Part shown: positions 12,876 to 23,228 of the stretch, one piece after another
How the letters are laid out: each line of letters begins with the position of its first letter
Position numbering within the stretch: the stretch's first letter is position 1
Assembly (NCBI GenBank): GCA_033816765.1
Contig: CM066288.1
Span: 2,170,001-2,234,000, forward strand
Length of the DNA: 64,000 nucleotides
DNA from: Nothopassalora personata
Taxonomy: Eukaryota; Ascomycota; Dothideomycetes; Mycosphaerellales; Mycosphaerellaceae
Direction: 5' to 3'
Translations under genes and position numbers: made by a program
The notes under the pieces: model-generated
What the model saw: only the letters and a program-made list of their open reading frames with translations
What the model was told of the DNA's origin: nothing
Database searches by the model: none

Positions 12876-13007
12876 CGATGAGAGACATGTTTGATGGTCA
12901 GCATAGCGCAAGAGGCTGCACAATGACAGCAGAAAGGATGAGCATGATGACTTTGGTATCGAGAGTTTGTACAGGTGCTTGCTATTCACAGCTTTGAGCT
13001 TGACCTT

Positions 13008-14052
13008 CTAACGCTTGACCCAGGCGGGCATCTTTCGTGCCTTCAGCTTGCCGGGTTTCTTTCTCTCGACTCTTCTTGGATCGCGTGACAAGACGCCAGC
13101 TGGGAGAAGATGTTAGACGCGCACGATAGACAAGCCAGATAGACATGAAAGACTCACCTCTCCTCAATGCTGGCTTCAGCGCGGGTTCATGCGCTAACAG
13201 AGCCTTCGCTACACCCAACGTGATGGCCTCGGCCTGTCCTGTCGTGCCTCCTCCCTTTACCAATGCCCAAACATTGTATTTGTCCAACCTTTGTGTGGCC
13301 TTCAATGCCCACACTGCGCTCTCCCGGTCGTGCAGGCGTCCAAAGTATTCGGTCAACTTCTTCCCGTTGATCAGACATTGCCCGTCACCTTCGACGAGAT
13401 ATACCGCCGCTTTGCTCGACTTTCTCCTGCCCACTGCCTTTGCTCTGCCGAAGTCATCGATGACAATTGGCTTGGGCCTGTTGAGATGTGGCTGCACCAG
13501 GCGCTTGTATCTATCCAGCGCTTCTGTGACGTCCGCTGGGATGAGAGACGGGTGGATGTAATTCAGACGCTTTAACAGCTCAATCATCATGTTGTACGAC
13601 TTGGACCGGACATTCTCCTGCGTCTCAATCTTGTATTGATCTCTTGACTTCCATCTCACGCTTGGCGCTTCTCCTCGAGGGAGTGTGGGCAGTGTCTGGT
13701 ATTTACGTAGTAACGCTGTGAGCTCCAGCAGGTCGTCTGTGTACTTGGGCGTTGCGGTAAAGTATGAGGGCGATGCTGGAACGATGCGCACCCGCCGCAG
13801 CAGTCTTGCTTGCTGCGCTTCTGCGTCATCGCGGGAGTCTTCGTTGTCTACCAAGCGCGCGCGACTGCGAAACTGATTCGGGTCTTTGTTGAATCGGATG
13901 GGTGGTGCCGCCCGGACGTCTCCCTGTCGTTCGATGGGTGTTGCGAGACAACGGCGGGACTGATGTATTGTCCGTCTCCTTGATGCACTGTGACACACGG
14001 CGACGGCCCGGCGACAGCCATTGCGCACGATATTCGACTCCATGGCGACCAT
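13008..14052 (-). CDS. MRPS9: Mitochondrial small-subunit ribosomal protein uS9m
   Basis: Two exons, 14052-13158 and 13099-13008, are joined across a 58-bp intron (GTGAGT...CAG), giving 328 aa. The C-terminal S9 domain is clear: [12 protein letters not shown], then [14 protein letters not shown]. After splicing the tail reads [19 protein letters not shown] and ends in KR, the invariant S9 C-terminus that contacts tRNA in the ribosomal P site. Without the splice the frame runs into unrelated residues, so the intron is well supported. The N-terminus is Arg/Ser-rich and fits a mitochondrial presequence. An alternative Met lies three codons downstream (14043). The gene is divergent from eEF1B-gamma. 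Confidence 0.93.
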
Positions 14053-14349
14053 GTCAACACGTGAATGTGACTTTCTGCTATACACATAGACATCTTGGGC
14101 AGGAACGACTCGCCGGAAGTGCCAAGCAGTTCTCCTATTGGTCGGACGAACAGGGAAGCTTGGACGAGCACGGCCACAGAAAAATGCCCGCCTCTCTCGA
14201 AACACCGAGCGCTTCACCACCACCACCACTACCACCACCACAATAACAACTCACAACTCTGCCACTTTTGCTCTACAGCTCCCGTGGATGCCAACGAAGG
14301 CGACCCGGTCATACAGAAACACACGCACACACACGACGGAACAGCAACC
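14053..14349. promoter_or_regulatory. Divergent promoter region, uS9m / eEF1B-gamma
   Basis: The two start codons are 297 bp apart and point away from each other. The eEF1B-gamma side carries CACCACCAC-rich and CA-rich tracts before its ATG. No clear TATA box is visible. A shared regulatory region for a mitochondrial ribosomal gene and a cytosolic translation factor is inferred from spacing only. Confidence 0.5.
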
Positions 14350-15902
14350 ATGGCTTTCGGCAAGCTCTACTCTTACCAGGTGTGTTCTCCCACAGAAACC
14401 CCACCGCCAGGACATTGCCGCCGAATGTAGCTTGCCCGTGGAGAAAAACTTGCACTGACATGGCCACCCCTCGCAGGGTAACCCACGCACCACGGCCATT
14501 CTCGCCGTCGCCAAGGCCAACAACATCGACCTCGAGATTGTGCCCACCGAGCCAGCCAAGGGCGTCAGCGACGACTACAAGAAGCTCAACAAGCTCGGCA
14601 AGGTCCCAACTTTCCAGGGCCAAGATGGCTACGTCCTCACCGAGGCCATAGCCATTGCCATCTACCGTGAGTCTGCCATGTCCATCCACCGGCGAAAGAC
14701 CAACCTGCACACCCATCACCCCGCCTTGCAATGATGAAAGATCAATATAAACAGTTATCCCTGTCTGAAGACTATTGTTGAGAACGTATTCACACTCTGA
14801 TTGCAATCCACCATACCCACTGCTACAGTTATCCACCTTGGTTGGATTCATACTGACAGCATACTGTACAGTCACCTCCCAGAACGAGAAGACCACCCTC
14901 CTCGGCAAGACCAAGCAGGACTATGCCTCCATCCTCCGATGGATGTCCTTTGCCAACACTGAGCTCCTCCCAGGCCTCGCTGGCTGGTTCCGCCCTCTGA
15001 TCGGCCGTGATCCATACAACAAGAAGTCGGTCGAGGACCACAAGAAGCAGACCCAGGCCAACATCAACGTCCTGGAAGACCACCTCCTCGTCAACACCTA
15101 CCTCGTCAGCGAGCGCCTCACCCTCGCCGACCTTTTCACCGCCGCCATCATCACACGTGGCTTTGAGCACTTCTTTGACAAGGCATGGCGCGCAGAGCAC
15201 CCAACCATTACTCGATGGTACGAGACTGTCGCCAACCAGGACATCTACAAGGCTGTCGCTGGTGAGTTCAAGTTCATCGAGAAGTCGATCCCAGAGACCC
15301 CACCAAAGAAGGAGAAGGAGGAGAAGCCAAAGGCTGAGCAGCCGAAGAAGCAGGAGAAGAAGAAGGAGGTCGCCGCGGAAGAGGAGGATGAGGAGCCCGT
15401 GGAGAAGCCAAAGGCCAAGCACCCGCTCGAGGCACTGCCAAAGGCTTCCTTCGTCCTCGACGACTGGAAGCGCAAATACTCGAACGAGGAGACCCGTGAG
15501 GTCGCCCTTCCTTGGTTCTGGGAGAACGTCAAGTTCGACGAGTACTCCATCTGGCGCGTCGACTACAAATACAACGACGAGCTGACCATGACCTTCATGA
15601 CCAGCAACCTGATCGGCGGGTTCTTTGCCCGTCTCGAGGCCAGCCGCAAGTACCTCTTCGGTGCTGCGTCCGTCTTTGGTGTCACCAACGACAGCGTTGT
15701 CCGTGGTGCCTTCGTCGTCCGCGGCCAGGAGGCCATCCCAGCTTTCGAGGTCGCACCCGACTGGGAGAGCTACGAGTTCACCAAACTCGACCCAACCAAG
15801 AAGGAGGACCAAGAGTTTGTCAACGACATGTGGGCGTGGGACAAGCCGATTGACGTCAACGGCAAGCCATACGAGTGGGCTGACGGCAAGGTCTTCAAGT
15901 AA
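14350..15902 (+). CDS. CAM1: Translation elongation factor eEF1B, gamma subunit
   Basis: Three exons (14350-14379, 14477-14666, 14872-15902) give 416 aa, typical of the family. Introns are 97 and 205 bp with GT-AG ends. The tiny first exon encodes MAFGKLYSYQ, the start of the glutathione-transferase-like N-terminal domain (about residues 1-200; KLNKLGKVPTFQG is typical). A Lys/Glu/Pro-rich linker follows. The C-terminal EF1G domain (about 255-416) is very conserved, including LPWFWENVKFDEYSIW and ending in YEWADGKVFK. The protein scaffolds the guanine-nucleotide exchange complex that recharges eEF1A during cytosolic translation. Codons are strongly C-ending, as in highly expressed fungal genes. 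CAM1 is the yeast name (TEF4 is its paralogue). Confidence 0.96.
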
Positions 15903-16869
15903 GCGTGTTCCCTTGACGACACCTTGTCTTGATGATGCTTTCTTTAGATAGACGAAGGCATGTGGCATGAACGACCGAAATACCGACAAAAAGTTCGTGA
16001 AGGGTTCTGGCAGCATTGACGGGCATGACTGATAATGAAGCATGAAGACTATGCTCGTTGTCGGGGTGCGTCCTTAATAGAGCTGTTGGGACTCGCAGCG
16101 GATAGAGAAGAGTCACAGGAAAGTGAGCAAACACAATATGATACCATTCTCCCGCTATTGTCGTCTGTCTCATTGTCATTTGGTCTCCCTATCGTCGTGC
16201 ATGCCATCGATATCACCACGTGATGCTGAACAGCTGAGAGGACTCCCACACGATTCGGCGTCCTCCGGGCGACGCATAAGCCACCCACCCATATGCCTGT
16301 TGCTATTTTGATGCGAGAGCATGTTGACGAGGTGTCGAAGAATGCGGTAATTGTTAAGCTCTTCTGACACAGAGCCTGCAAGCCGTCGATCAACGTTCCC
16401 GTGTGGTGGTAATGACCCTCGGCTGCTTTTTTTTCATACGATACGAACAGATATCCTGCCAACGGTCTTGTCGGGTAGATGTACATGATGAGGCTATTCA
16501 AGGGGGTTGAGTGGAGTAGAGCGAGTATGAGAGAAGGAAGGCGATACGTTCAATGCCAGGAGATGTGAGGGTCATCGCGAGAGATACCTCAGTTATGAAT
16601 AGGCCGATACTTGTGCCATTTGCATTTGAGTGCAGATACAACACGTGGCTGCCAAGAGAGTCAAGCGGTCCGGATAGTGCTGTGGTTGGATATAGAAGAA
16701 CGTCATGATGAAAGGGGATGAACCTCGAAGAGTCTGGTTGTTTACATATCTGTACATTTGGGCGAACGCGCCGCCACCCGTGTGCGGTGGCAAGCGTCTT
16801 CCACGGCGCCGCTCAACCGACAATGCCTGAGGGAGGCTACAAGCTGTAGCGACACAATGCACGACGCGC
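15903..16869. other. Intergenic region between convergent genes
   Basis: This is the 3' side of both eEF1B-gamma and mL44. Open frames of up to about 150 codons occur but lack coding bias and recognisable domains. I see no repeat, RNA gene or transposon in it. Confidence 0.4.
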
Positions 16870-18267
16870 TCACGTCAAGATCTCCCCCATATCCACCATT
16901 TGTGGCTTCCATCGCTTCGTGCTTTGCGCGCCTTCCACATCTGAAGGCAGCACGATCTCCGTATCCGGCGGGCTGTAAAGATACCACGCTCTTAATGCTG
17001 CCGCTGCAGCCCTCACTCTTCCCTCGTTGAGCGAAGCACCTGCAGCCTCGCCGAGCTTGTCGTTCCCGCTGAAAACGCCGATCACGAACACAGGCGTTCG
17101 CGACAGTCGTCCGGTCTCGCTGATCAACCTTGCGACAGGTGGCTCGAAGCCCTCTCGCAGGCATAATCTCGACAGATCTCGTGTGGGATGTGTGAAGTTG
17201 AAGAGCTCGTGCAGCTTCAGATGCCGGCTTAGGATGTGTGCTTTGTGGAAGGACTTCGCGGCTTCGGTGCCCGCGTGGAGGTATAGTGCGCCTGTCAATG
17301 CTCGCACGAAGCCAGCACTAGCGGCTTCAACAGTCGCTGGCTGAGTTTCCCTCGGAACAAGGTAGTGCTGCTGCAGTTTGGCTTCAGCAACGCCTCCCTC
17401 TTTCGCTTCGGCGCTGGGTGCGCCCGTGTATGGAGCTCGCTCGTCACCGGAGGGTAATATGTCGTAGAGGTCGCCAAACTCGTCATCATATACGATTCTG
17501 CTGCTCATGCCACGTCTGTAGAAGGCTTCGTCAGTCCTCAGCCCAGCTCTTATCCTTTTCTGTCCCGGCATGTCCTTCAACCTCATCGTCCCACTTTCGT
17601 CCAATGCATTGCCTGCAGGCGTTCTCTTCAGCTGCAACAGACCGGCATCAACTTCGGGTCCCGGAGCTGCCACCACTTCCACACCCCACTCGCCTCGTAT
17701 CGCTGCCAGCGTGGGCGGTCCGGCGTAGGCGTATTGTGCAGCAAAGAGGACGGGCATTGGAAGCCGAGGATAGTGGCATATTATGTATTCTGATGTGTAG
17801 TATCCCAGCAGATCCTGCCCCAGAATCGCCAAAGGAGCATTGTTGTATCCAGGTCGTGAGTCTACTGAAGGATCTATCAGACATCTCGCCAATGTCTGCA
17901 AGGGCAGCTTTGAAGGCAATTGCAGTCGTGCGTGTAGTGCTGATAGCTTGGCCGACTTGACTGCTTCGCGGTGGCGTGGGAAGTTCGGTGTCACTGGTTG
18001 CTGCTCGACCTCCTCTTGCCCGTATGATAGCACATCGTTCTGGTCCAGCTCTGCCGCCGCGGCGCTCGATGCATGTCTCCTTGCGACATCGGTGCGCTTC
18101 CTGGGCTGCAATTGTCGCTGCGACGGCTGATGCTGTTGATGTATGTTCCGCCTCGGCCTCGTCTCATGTGCTGTGGAAAAGGGACATGTTTGGGCAAAGA
18201 GGTATAACCGGGTGTTCCTAGGCGACTGCAATTGAGTTGCCCATCGATCTAGGCGTAGGCTCTTCAT
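16870..18267 (-). CDS. MRPL3: Mitochondrial large-subunit ribosomal protein mL44
   Basis: A single exon of 465 aa. The first 75 residues are Arg/Ser/Gln-rich and basic with few acidic residues, as in a mitochondrial presequence. From about residue 105 the RNase III-like fold of mL44 is recognisable: LQTLARCLIDPSVD, then NNAPLAILGQDLLGYY. A later segment (ETQPATVEAASAGFVRALTG) and a C-terminal region around HKAHILSRHL complete the family pattern. mL44 keeps the RNase III shape but is structural in the mitoribosome. Residues about 225-305 form a low-conservation insertion rich in Gly, Asp and Glu. The start lies 223 bp from that of the divergent 18491 gene. Confidence 0.9.
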   Translation of the reverse strand: MKSLRLDRWATQLQSPRNTRLYLFAQTCPFSTAHETRPRRNIHQQHQPSQRQLQPRKRTDVARRHASSAAAAELDQNDVLSYGQEEVEQQPVTPNFPRHREAVKSAKLSALHARLQLPSKLPLQTLARCLIDPSVDSRPGYNNAPLAILGQDLLGYYTSEYIICHYPRLPMPVLFAAQYAYAGPPTLAAIRGEWGVEVVAAPGPEVDAGLLQLKRTPAGNALDESGTMRLKDMPGQKRIRAGLRTDEAFYRRGMSSRIVYDDEFGDLYDILPSGDERAPYTGAPSAEAKEGGVAEAKLQQHYLVPRETQPATVEAASAGFVRALTGALYLHAGTEAAKSFHKAHILSRHLKLHELFNFTHPTRDLSRLCLREGFEPPVARLISETGRLSRTPVFVIGVFSGNDKLGEAAGASLNEGRVRAAAAALRAWYLYSPPDTEIVLPSDVEGAQSTKRWKPQMVDMGEILT

Positions 18268-18490
18268 GTGCTATGACATACGGCGGGAATGGGCCAGAGA
18301 ACGAGTTTTGTGCTGCGATGCGCGTGATTGATGCTCCTTGAAACTTTTACCTTTTGCTGCGAGCAACGCTGCACAGTGCACGCCATCATCGAAGAGGCGA
18401 CGTCTTGGCGCGGGAGTCTCTCCGCAACGCCAGCGACCTCACCCAGCACCACCTCAACTGTCGGACCTTCATACGCAGCACAACATCACA
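18268..18490. promoter_or_regulatory. Divergent promoter region between two mitochondrial-type genes
   Basis: Only 223 bp separate the start codons of mL44 (minus) and the small complex I-like protein (plus). Both products are predicted to be mitochondrial, so co-regulation from a shared region is plausible. No single binding motif stands out by eye. Confidence 0.45.
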
Positions 18491-18961
18491 ATGAGAGTCA
18501 CACCAATACTCCGGGGGGGAGGGGGCAAGGTGCCGTATGTGCTGCATATATGCCATCGCGTTATGCGCCGCGCAATGGCTGACCGACGTGATCTATAGCT
18601 ACCCCAAGCACGTATGGTCTCCCGCCGGAGGCTGGTACTCACAACCCGCAAACTGGAAAGCGAATACAGCAGTCATGGGAGCGGTCATAGCAGGCATTGT
18701 CGCATTGGCTTGGGGATACAGCGCAGAGCACGAGTTCAGGAACGAGATGCCAAGGGTACGTCTAAGGATGAACATGGAGCTGGAAGGGAGCATCGAGGCC
18801 GACAGCGAGCCCGTCGTGGGGATACATATGTGATGATGTCAATGTACAGCTACTGACACTGACGGTACTACCAGCCCGACCGATTCTTCCCATCGCGATA
18901 CTGGAGCAGGCAGATCATCGAGCACGAGCGAGCACAGAAAGCGAAGGCGAGCGAGTCATGA
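18491..18961 (+). CDS. Small single-span protein, possible complex I subunit of NDUFB4 (B15) type
   Basis: Three exons (18491-18534, 18599-18755, 18875-18961) give 95 aa. The donors are GTATGT and GTACGT, and the first intron has a CTGAC branch site. Splicing joins MRVTPILRGGGGKVP to YPKHVWSPAGGWY in frame. One hydrophobic segment (about residues 40-58, VMGAVIAGIVALAWGY) is followed by AEHEFRNEMPRPDRFFPSRYW and a charged tail. The layout, one span then E-x-R and a DR-F-SxYW motif, resembles NDUFB4 of mitochondrial complex I. That match is my recollection of the family pattern and is not certain. The divergent mL44 neighbour is also mitochondrial. The intron structure is well supported even if the name is not. 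Confidence 0.7.
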
Positions 18962-19333
18962 AGAGGGGTTGGAGAGAGGCGTCCGAGGAAGCAGAAGGCA
19001 AGACTACTGTATATACCAACACGAAGCCTTCATACCTGTCAATCGAGGCATTCGCGATCATATGCGAAAGTGCTGAGTAATATCTCGCCTGCCGTTGGTT
19101 CAATGCGCTTGAGCACAAGCAACAATGTCTGCCGCCTTCCAATCGTACTCGACAAACGAAATGCGGCTTGATGAATGAGAAGCCCTTACCATCGGTAGCT
19201 GGAATCCAGGCATGCAGAAGCTCGGACACCTTCACTTTGAACAAGCTGCCTGCTGTCAAGCTCACACATCACCAGCAGACATCTTCCACATTCCATTCGA
19301 ACAGCGTATACCACCGCAACATCATCCACCACC

Positions 19334-20644
19334 ATGGCAGCCCTTCAGCAGGGTGTGCGAGTACACCTCGAGACGCGCGGCGGTGTCCCTATCAAAGCAT
19401 ACAAGCACCGCGACGACCCAGTAGGTGTCCGACGATTCTCCGCGCCAGCCAATGTGCCCTTCCGCCTTAGATTTCAATTCAAAGATGAGTTCGATATGAG
19501 GGGTGGATCAGCCGTTAAGATTGTGCTCGCCGTCGGTCACACAGAACAGACTTGGGGCAGCCTCGACGATGTCCATTGCTTCTGGTTGACAAGGCAAACC
19601 TCATTGGGGAGCACATCCTCGAAGATATCATGACTTGGACCGGGAGCAATTTCAACCACGTGACAAAGTCGCCGCTTGCAGTGCCTGCTGCCGCAACTGG
19701 TAAGGCTACAATGCTTTCAACCAAGCGAAGCTAATGCTTTTGGCAGTGGTATGGCCTGATGCAGAACATCACGAACAGTTCAACGCAATGAAAGGTGGCA
19801 TCTCGATTTTCGTCGTTCGGGGTGATTACCTCGATCCCAACATCATGCCAGAAGTCCGTGAGCGGGAAAGCACAGATCCACCAATGAAGTTTCGGTAAGT
19901 CACACCCCTCATATCACATGTGTATGATGTGAGCTCACCAAACACAGGACTGCATCGACGGAGTTCCCTCGTGTCATGCGCTGGGATTGGTTTAGAGCCC
20001 TCCCAACACCGCTTGGGAACGCCACGTGCTTCGAATACCACAATGAGTGGGTGAACATACCACACAACGACAGAAAGGAGTCTGTCAGGCAGATGGCATG
20101 GCTATTGGAACACCAAGTCATCTCCCTCTCTGGCAATTCCGCGGCGGAGGCAGCTACTGGCGTCAAACGCCCATGCGGTAGCGAAGAAACCACGCCGATG
20201 ACCTCGAACAAGCGGACACGTCGAAGTCTTCCTCGAAGCAGCAGAAGCAGCTCTGGCTCCAGTCGGGCGTTTAGTTACGGAGACGACGACAATGTTGATG
20301 ACGACCAGCCACACAAGCAAGAGACACCCGTCCCAGATATGAAGAAAGAAGTCATCGTGATACCCGACGATGACGAAATTGTACAGTCACTCTTCCCAAC
20401 TGTCGCACCACCCGTCCCTACCATCCTCTTCAACACAGCAATCTCATCCAAAATGTCTGCAGACGAAGGCGAAATTGAGCTCAAGTTCAAGTTAGAGAGC
20501 AACATCATCCGGCAGAGATTGCGTAGGAAGGCGCTCCTGAGGCAAGATCCGAACATCAATCTAGAGATCGATGATGAGCTGGATATGATGCTTCTTGAAG
20601 AGAATGAGATCAGACACGCACTTTACAGGCTGCAAAAAAAGTAG
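19334..20644 (+). CDS. Four-exon protein with N-terminal DUF7918-like region and SUMO-interaction-like motif
   Basis: The proposed exons are 19334-19513, 19561-19699, 19747-19894 and 19948-20644, giving 387 aa. Introns 2 (GTAAGG, CTAAT branch) and 3 (GTAAGT) are convincing. Intron 1 (GTTAAG...GCAG, 47 bp) is inferred because the frame must shift there. The N-terminus (GVRVHLETRGGVPIKAYKH) resembles the fungal DUF7918 family, tentatively. The centre is Ser/Arg-rich and basic (KRTRRSLPRSSRSSSGSS), a likely nuclear localisation region. It is followed by an acidic stretch and EVIVIPDDDE, a hydrophobic-plus-acidic pattern typical of SUMO-interaction motifs. The C-terminus is a charged helix. The function is unknown. 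Confidence 0.6.
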
Positions 20645-22285
20645 GTTATGGGATCGGAAATTGAAGGATAGGACAGCAAGCTGGACTCCGGAACAATCAA
20701 GATGCATCACGAACAGATGGAAAGACTTGAGAGTGGGACGGTAGGGCGCGGTATCATGAAACGACCGCGGCTCGCAGGATATAGTGGCTATGTAGCACGT
20801 TGGGCCATTGCGCGAAGACAGAAGAGGCGAAGACGAAAGCCGAACTTGGACGTTCTCCCGAGAGACGCAATTTTCAACCTTTCTATAACAACGATCAATA
20901 CTAATGATAGTTTTGATACATCTCCACAGGCTCCCACCATGCTACACGATATGACACCGCTGGCGATGTACGCGCCGTACCGACATATCCAAAACTACTG
21001 TGGCCGCGTTCATGGCAAAGTCCATGTGGTGCCGATGAGCATGGTGCTGCTAGATAATCAACAAGACACAAAGCTCGAAGTCAGTCCCCTTGTCACAACG
21101 TCGTTGCCGTCTGACGAGAACCTGATCGAATGCCGCAAACTATGGCTGTTCCCCGTTTGGCCCCTGTAGCTTCGCGCCCGCGATCAGAGCACCCAATGTC
21201 AACAACACCAGAAGCAGCCGTGTCAGGCTCTATCATCTCGCCAACGACCACGTACAGAACGGCCCACAAAATCACTCGGGTTTACATACCAGTGGCAATA
21301 GGCAGGATCTCTGCGTTCTTTAGACCATTGATGTCAGGTGCCGGCAGTCCGTTTGGGTCATTTGCTGACTTTGTGCTCCAGAGCTGCTGAAAATGCTTCG
21401 CATTTCTCCTTCTTTGCTGTGACTTCTGTCCGATCAGCCAGAGTGAACACGATGAAATGTATCTTGAGCTGACTGCTACATTACTCTTTCGGTAGGATAC
21501 ACTACTGGTCGCTACATCTCGCCAGCCTTGGCAAGAATTCCTTCGGCAAGATGCTATGCATTTGCAAGTCATTCTACCGCGCTACCTTATATTCGAAATT
21601 GCTGGTCCCTTCCGGTGCGAAACCAGCTGCCAGCGGCTTGTAGTACATTGTACGGCACGTCTGACAGGCTGCCCACCTCCTGCGCAAGATTAATCAAGGC
21701 TGCACGTGCAGCTTGGCAAGAATTCGCCTTGGAAGTCTGCCTTAGGCAGACTACACAGCTTTCACTGTTGATACTGATGCATGCTGAGTGGCACATCTTG
21801 ATATCTATTGCGTCTTGATGATGGTGCATGATCAATATCCGCACAACGTGCATTAGCAAGTTGCGACCGACTTGGATGTACTGTGTAAGTCCCTGACTTG
21901 CACTGACAGTGCTCACAGGATTTGCGCCGCTGTCCAAAAGCTTTTCGCAGACGAAGCTTCCGACAATATTTTGCCAGAATTACGGCTGGAATACCAATGA
22001 ATATCGGTGGGCGCAGAGTCCCAACAGCGACATCAGCTGGTCCATAATTTGAAACATCGGGACGCTGAGAGCACAGTACTATCCTGCTGACCCGCGAGTC
22101 ACTTTCATGATAGGCTGACAGCCCACAAGCTTTTGAGGATCCAAGGCTGTCCTCACGAATACAGCAATGTTGGCAATTGCAGAGGACACATAAGTATAAA
22201 GGCGCGCAGACATTCTCAGTACAACCCAGCAGCAACTTATCACCACTTCCGTCAAGAACGAGTCCTCTCAACAGCAACTGCAACC
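20645..22285. other. Long intergenic region, gene-poor
   Basis: About 1.6 kb without a supported gene. An open frame at 20702-21169 (155 codons, basic start with RRQKRRRRKP) begins 58 bp after the previous stop and could be a 3' UTR or a small gene. I could not support it further. The rest has mixed composition with no RNA gene, repeat or transposon that I recognise. The last 100 bp form the promoter of the next gene. Confidence 0.35.
22195..22200 (+). promoter_or_regulatory. TATA box of secreted-protein gene
   Basis: TATAAA lies 86 bp before the ATG at 22286, with an A/C-rich leader between them. This is good spacing for a regulated fungal gene. Confidence 0.5.
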
Positions 22286-23055
22286 ATGCGCGTCACGAAC
22301 TTCATGGCACTAGCCATCGTCCTCATCAGTAGCGCAACAGCTATGCCCACCAATCATACACTTCAAGAAGCTCAAGGATCCAACTCAACACTCCAAGAAG
22401 GTCAAGATTCCAACTCAACCCTCCAAGAGTATGAAGAATACGACTTGACCCTGGATGAGTCAGACGAGGGCAACTTGACGAGTCGCGACATCTGGGGACC
22501 AAAACACCTCAGAATCGAGACCTACACGAACTCCGATTGTCGGGAGCAAGCCCCGGCATACGAAATTCAGCACAAGGACATGAAACCGGGCAGATGCCAC
22601 GCGAATTTCAAGCCTTTCCATGGTCTTCGAGTTGGACGTGACCAGGTTCGTATGCCCTGCCGTCGACACACTGTCGGCGTCCTGTTGGCACAGCATTTGA
22701 TGATTGTACATGAGAGCTGACAAGTTCTTACAGAAACTCAAGAAATGGGAAGGCTGCATCCTGACTGCCTACATGACGCGAGGATGCTGGGACTGGGTGA
22801 AACAAGGGCACTTCCCTGTAAGCAACCCACAACACCCCCAAGAGAGAAGTCTTTTGCTTTGACAGCCACTGACCCGCTTCGCAGCTCGATCTCTTGAACA
22901 AGGAAAATCTCGGGCGTTGCATTCCCAATGACGCTCCGATTGAGGCGATGAAGGTGAAGTGCAAGGGGCGTAAGAAGGGGAAACCAAATGAGCACTGGAG
23001 TGGCGATGGGTGGAAGGGTGACGAATGGAAGCCGAAGAATGGTGATGATGGTTGA
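22286..23055 (+). CDS. Secreted six-cysteine protein, candidate effector (204 aa)
   Basis: Three exons (22286-22645, 22734-22817, 22885-23055) have GT-AG introns of 88 and 67 bp. Residues 1-19 form a signal peptide (hydrophobic LALAIVLISSATA type, cleavage before MPTN). Residues about 23-48 hold imperfect repeats of a TLQE-x-Q-x-SNS unit with N-glycosylation sequons (NHT, NST, NST), and a fourth sequon (NLT) lies near residue 63. The mature half has six Cys (85, 104, 128, 138, 160, 174), an even number compatible with three disulphides. The tail is Lys/Gly/Trp-rich. I recognise no enzyme family. Small size, secretion, paired Cys and an upstream TATA box match the usual profile of apoplastic effectors, which is inference. 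Confidence 0.72.
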
Positions 23056-23228
23056 GTATGCTTTGCGTGCCCAGGAAAGATGGCACTGGTGTCGACTACA
23101 GAGAAGAAGTTGGGAGTACACGATAATCGTGGTACACGCCGTGTTCGGATGCTGTTCATGTTAGATCTGTTGGCCAGAAGGTCTGTTTTCGAGGATACAG
23201 TACACTCTAATCAGAAGTCCTCCCATAT

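Noticed and set aside
15007..15585. 192-codon Ser/Arg/Thr-rich plus-strand frame in eEF1B-gamma
   Set aside because: Alternative frame of the conserved gene; composition is what a shifted reading of C-ending codons gives.
14829..16043. 404-codon open frame on the minus strand opposite eEF1B-gamma
   Set aside because: It is Leu/Val/Glu-rich with no domain, mirrors the C-ending codon bias of the sense gene and crosses its exon-intron edge. It is a shadow frame.
20702..21169. 155-codon plus-strand frame after the four-exon gene
   Set aside because: No recognisable domain, only 58 bp after the previous stop and no clear promoter. It may be 3' UTR, so it is noted but not annotated as a gene.
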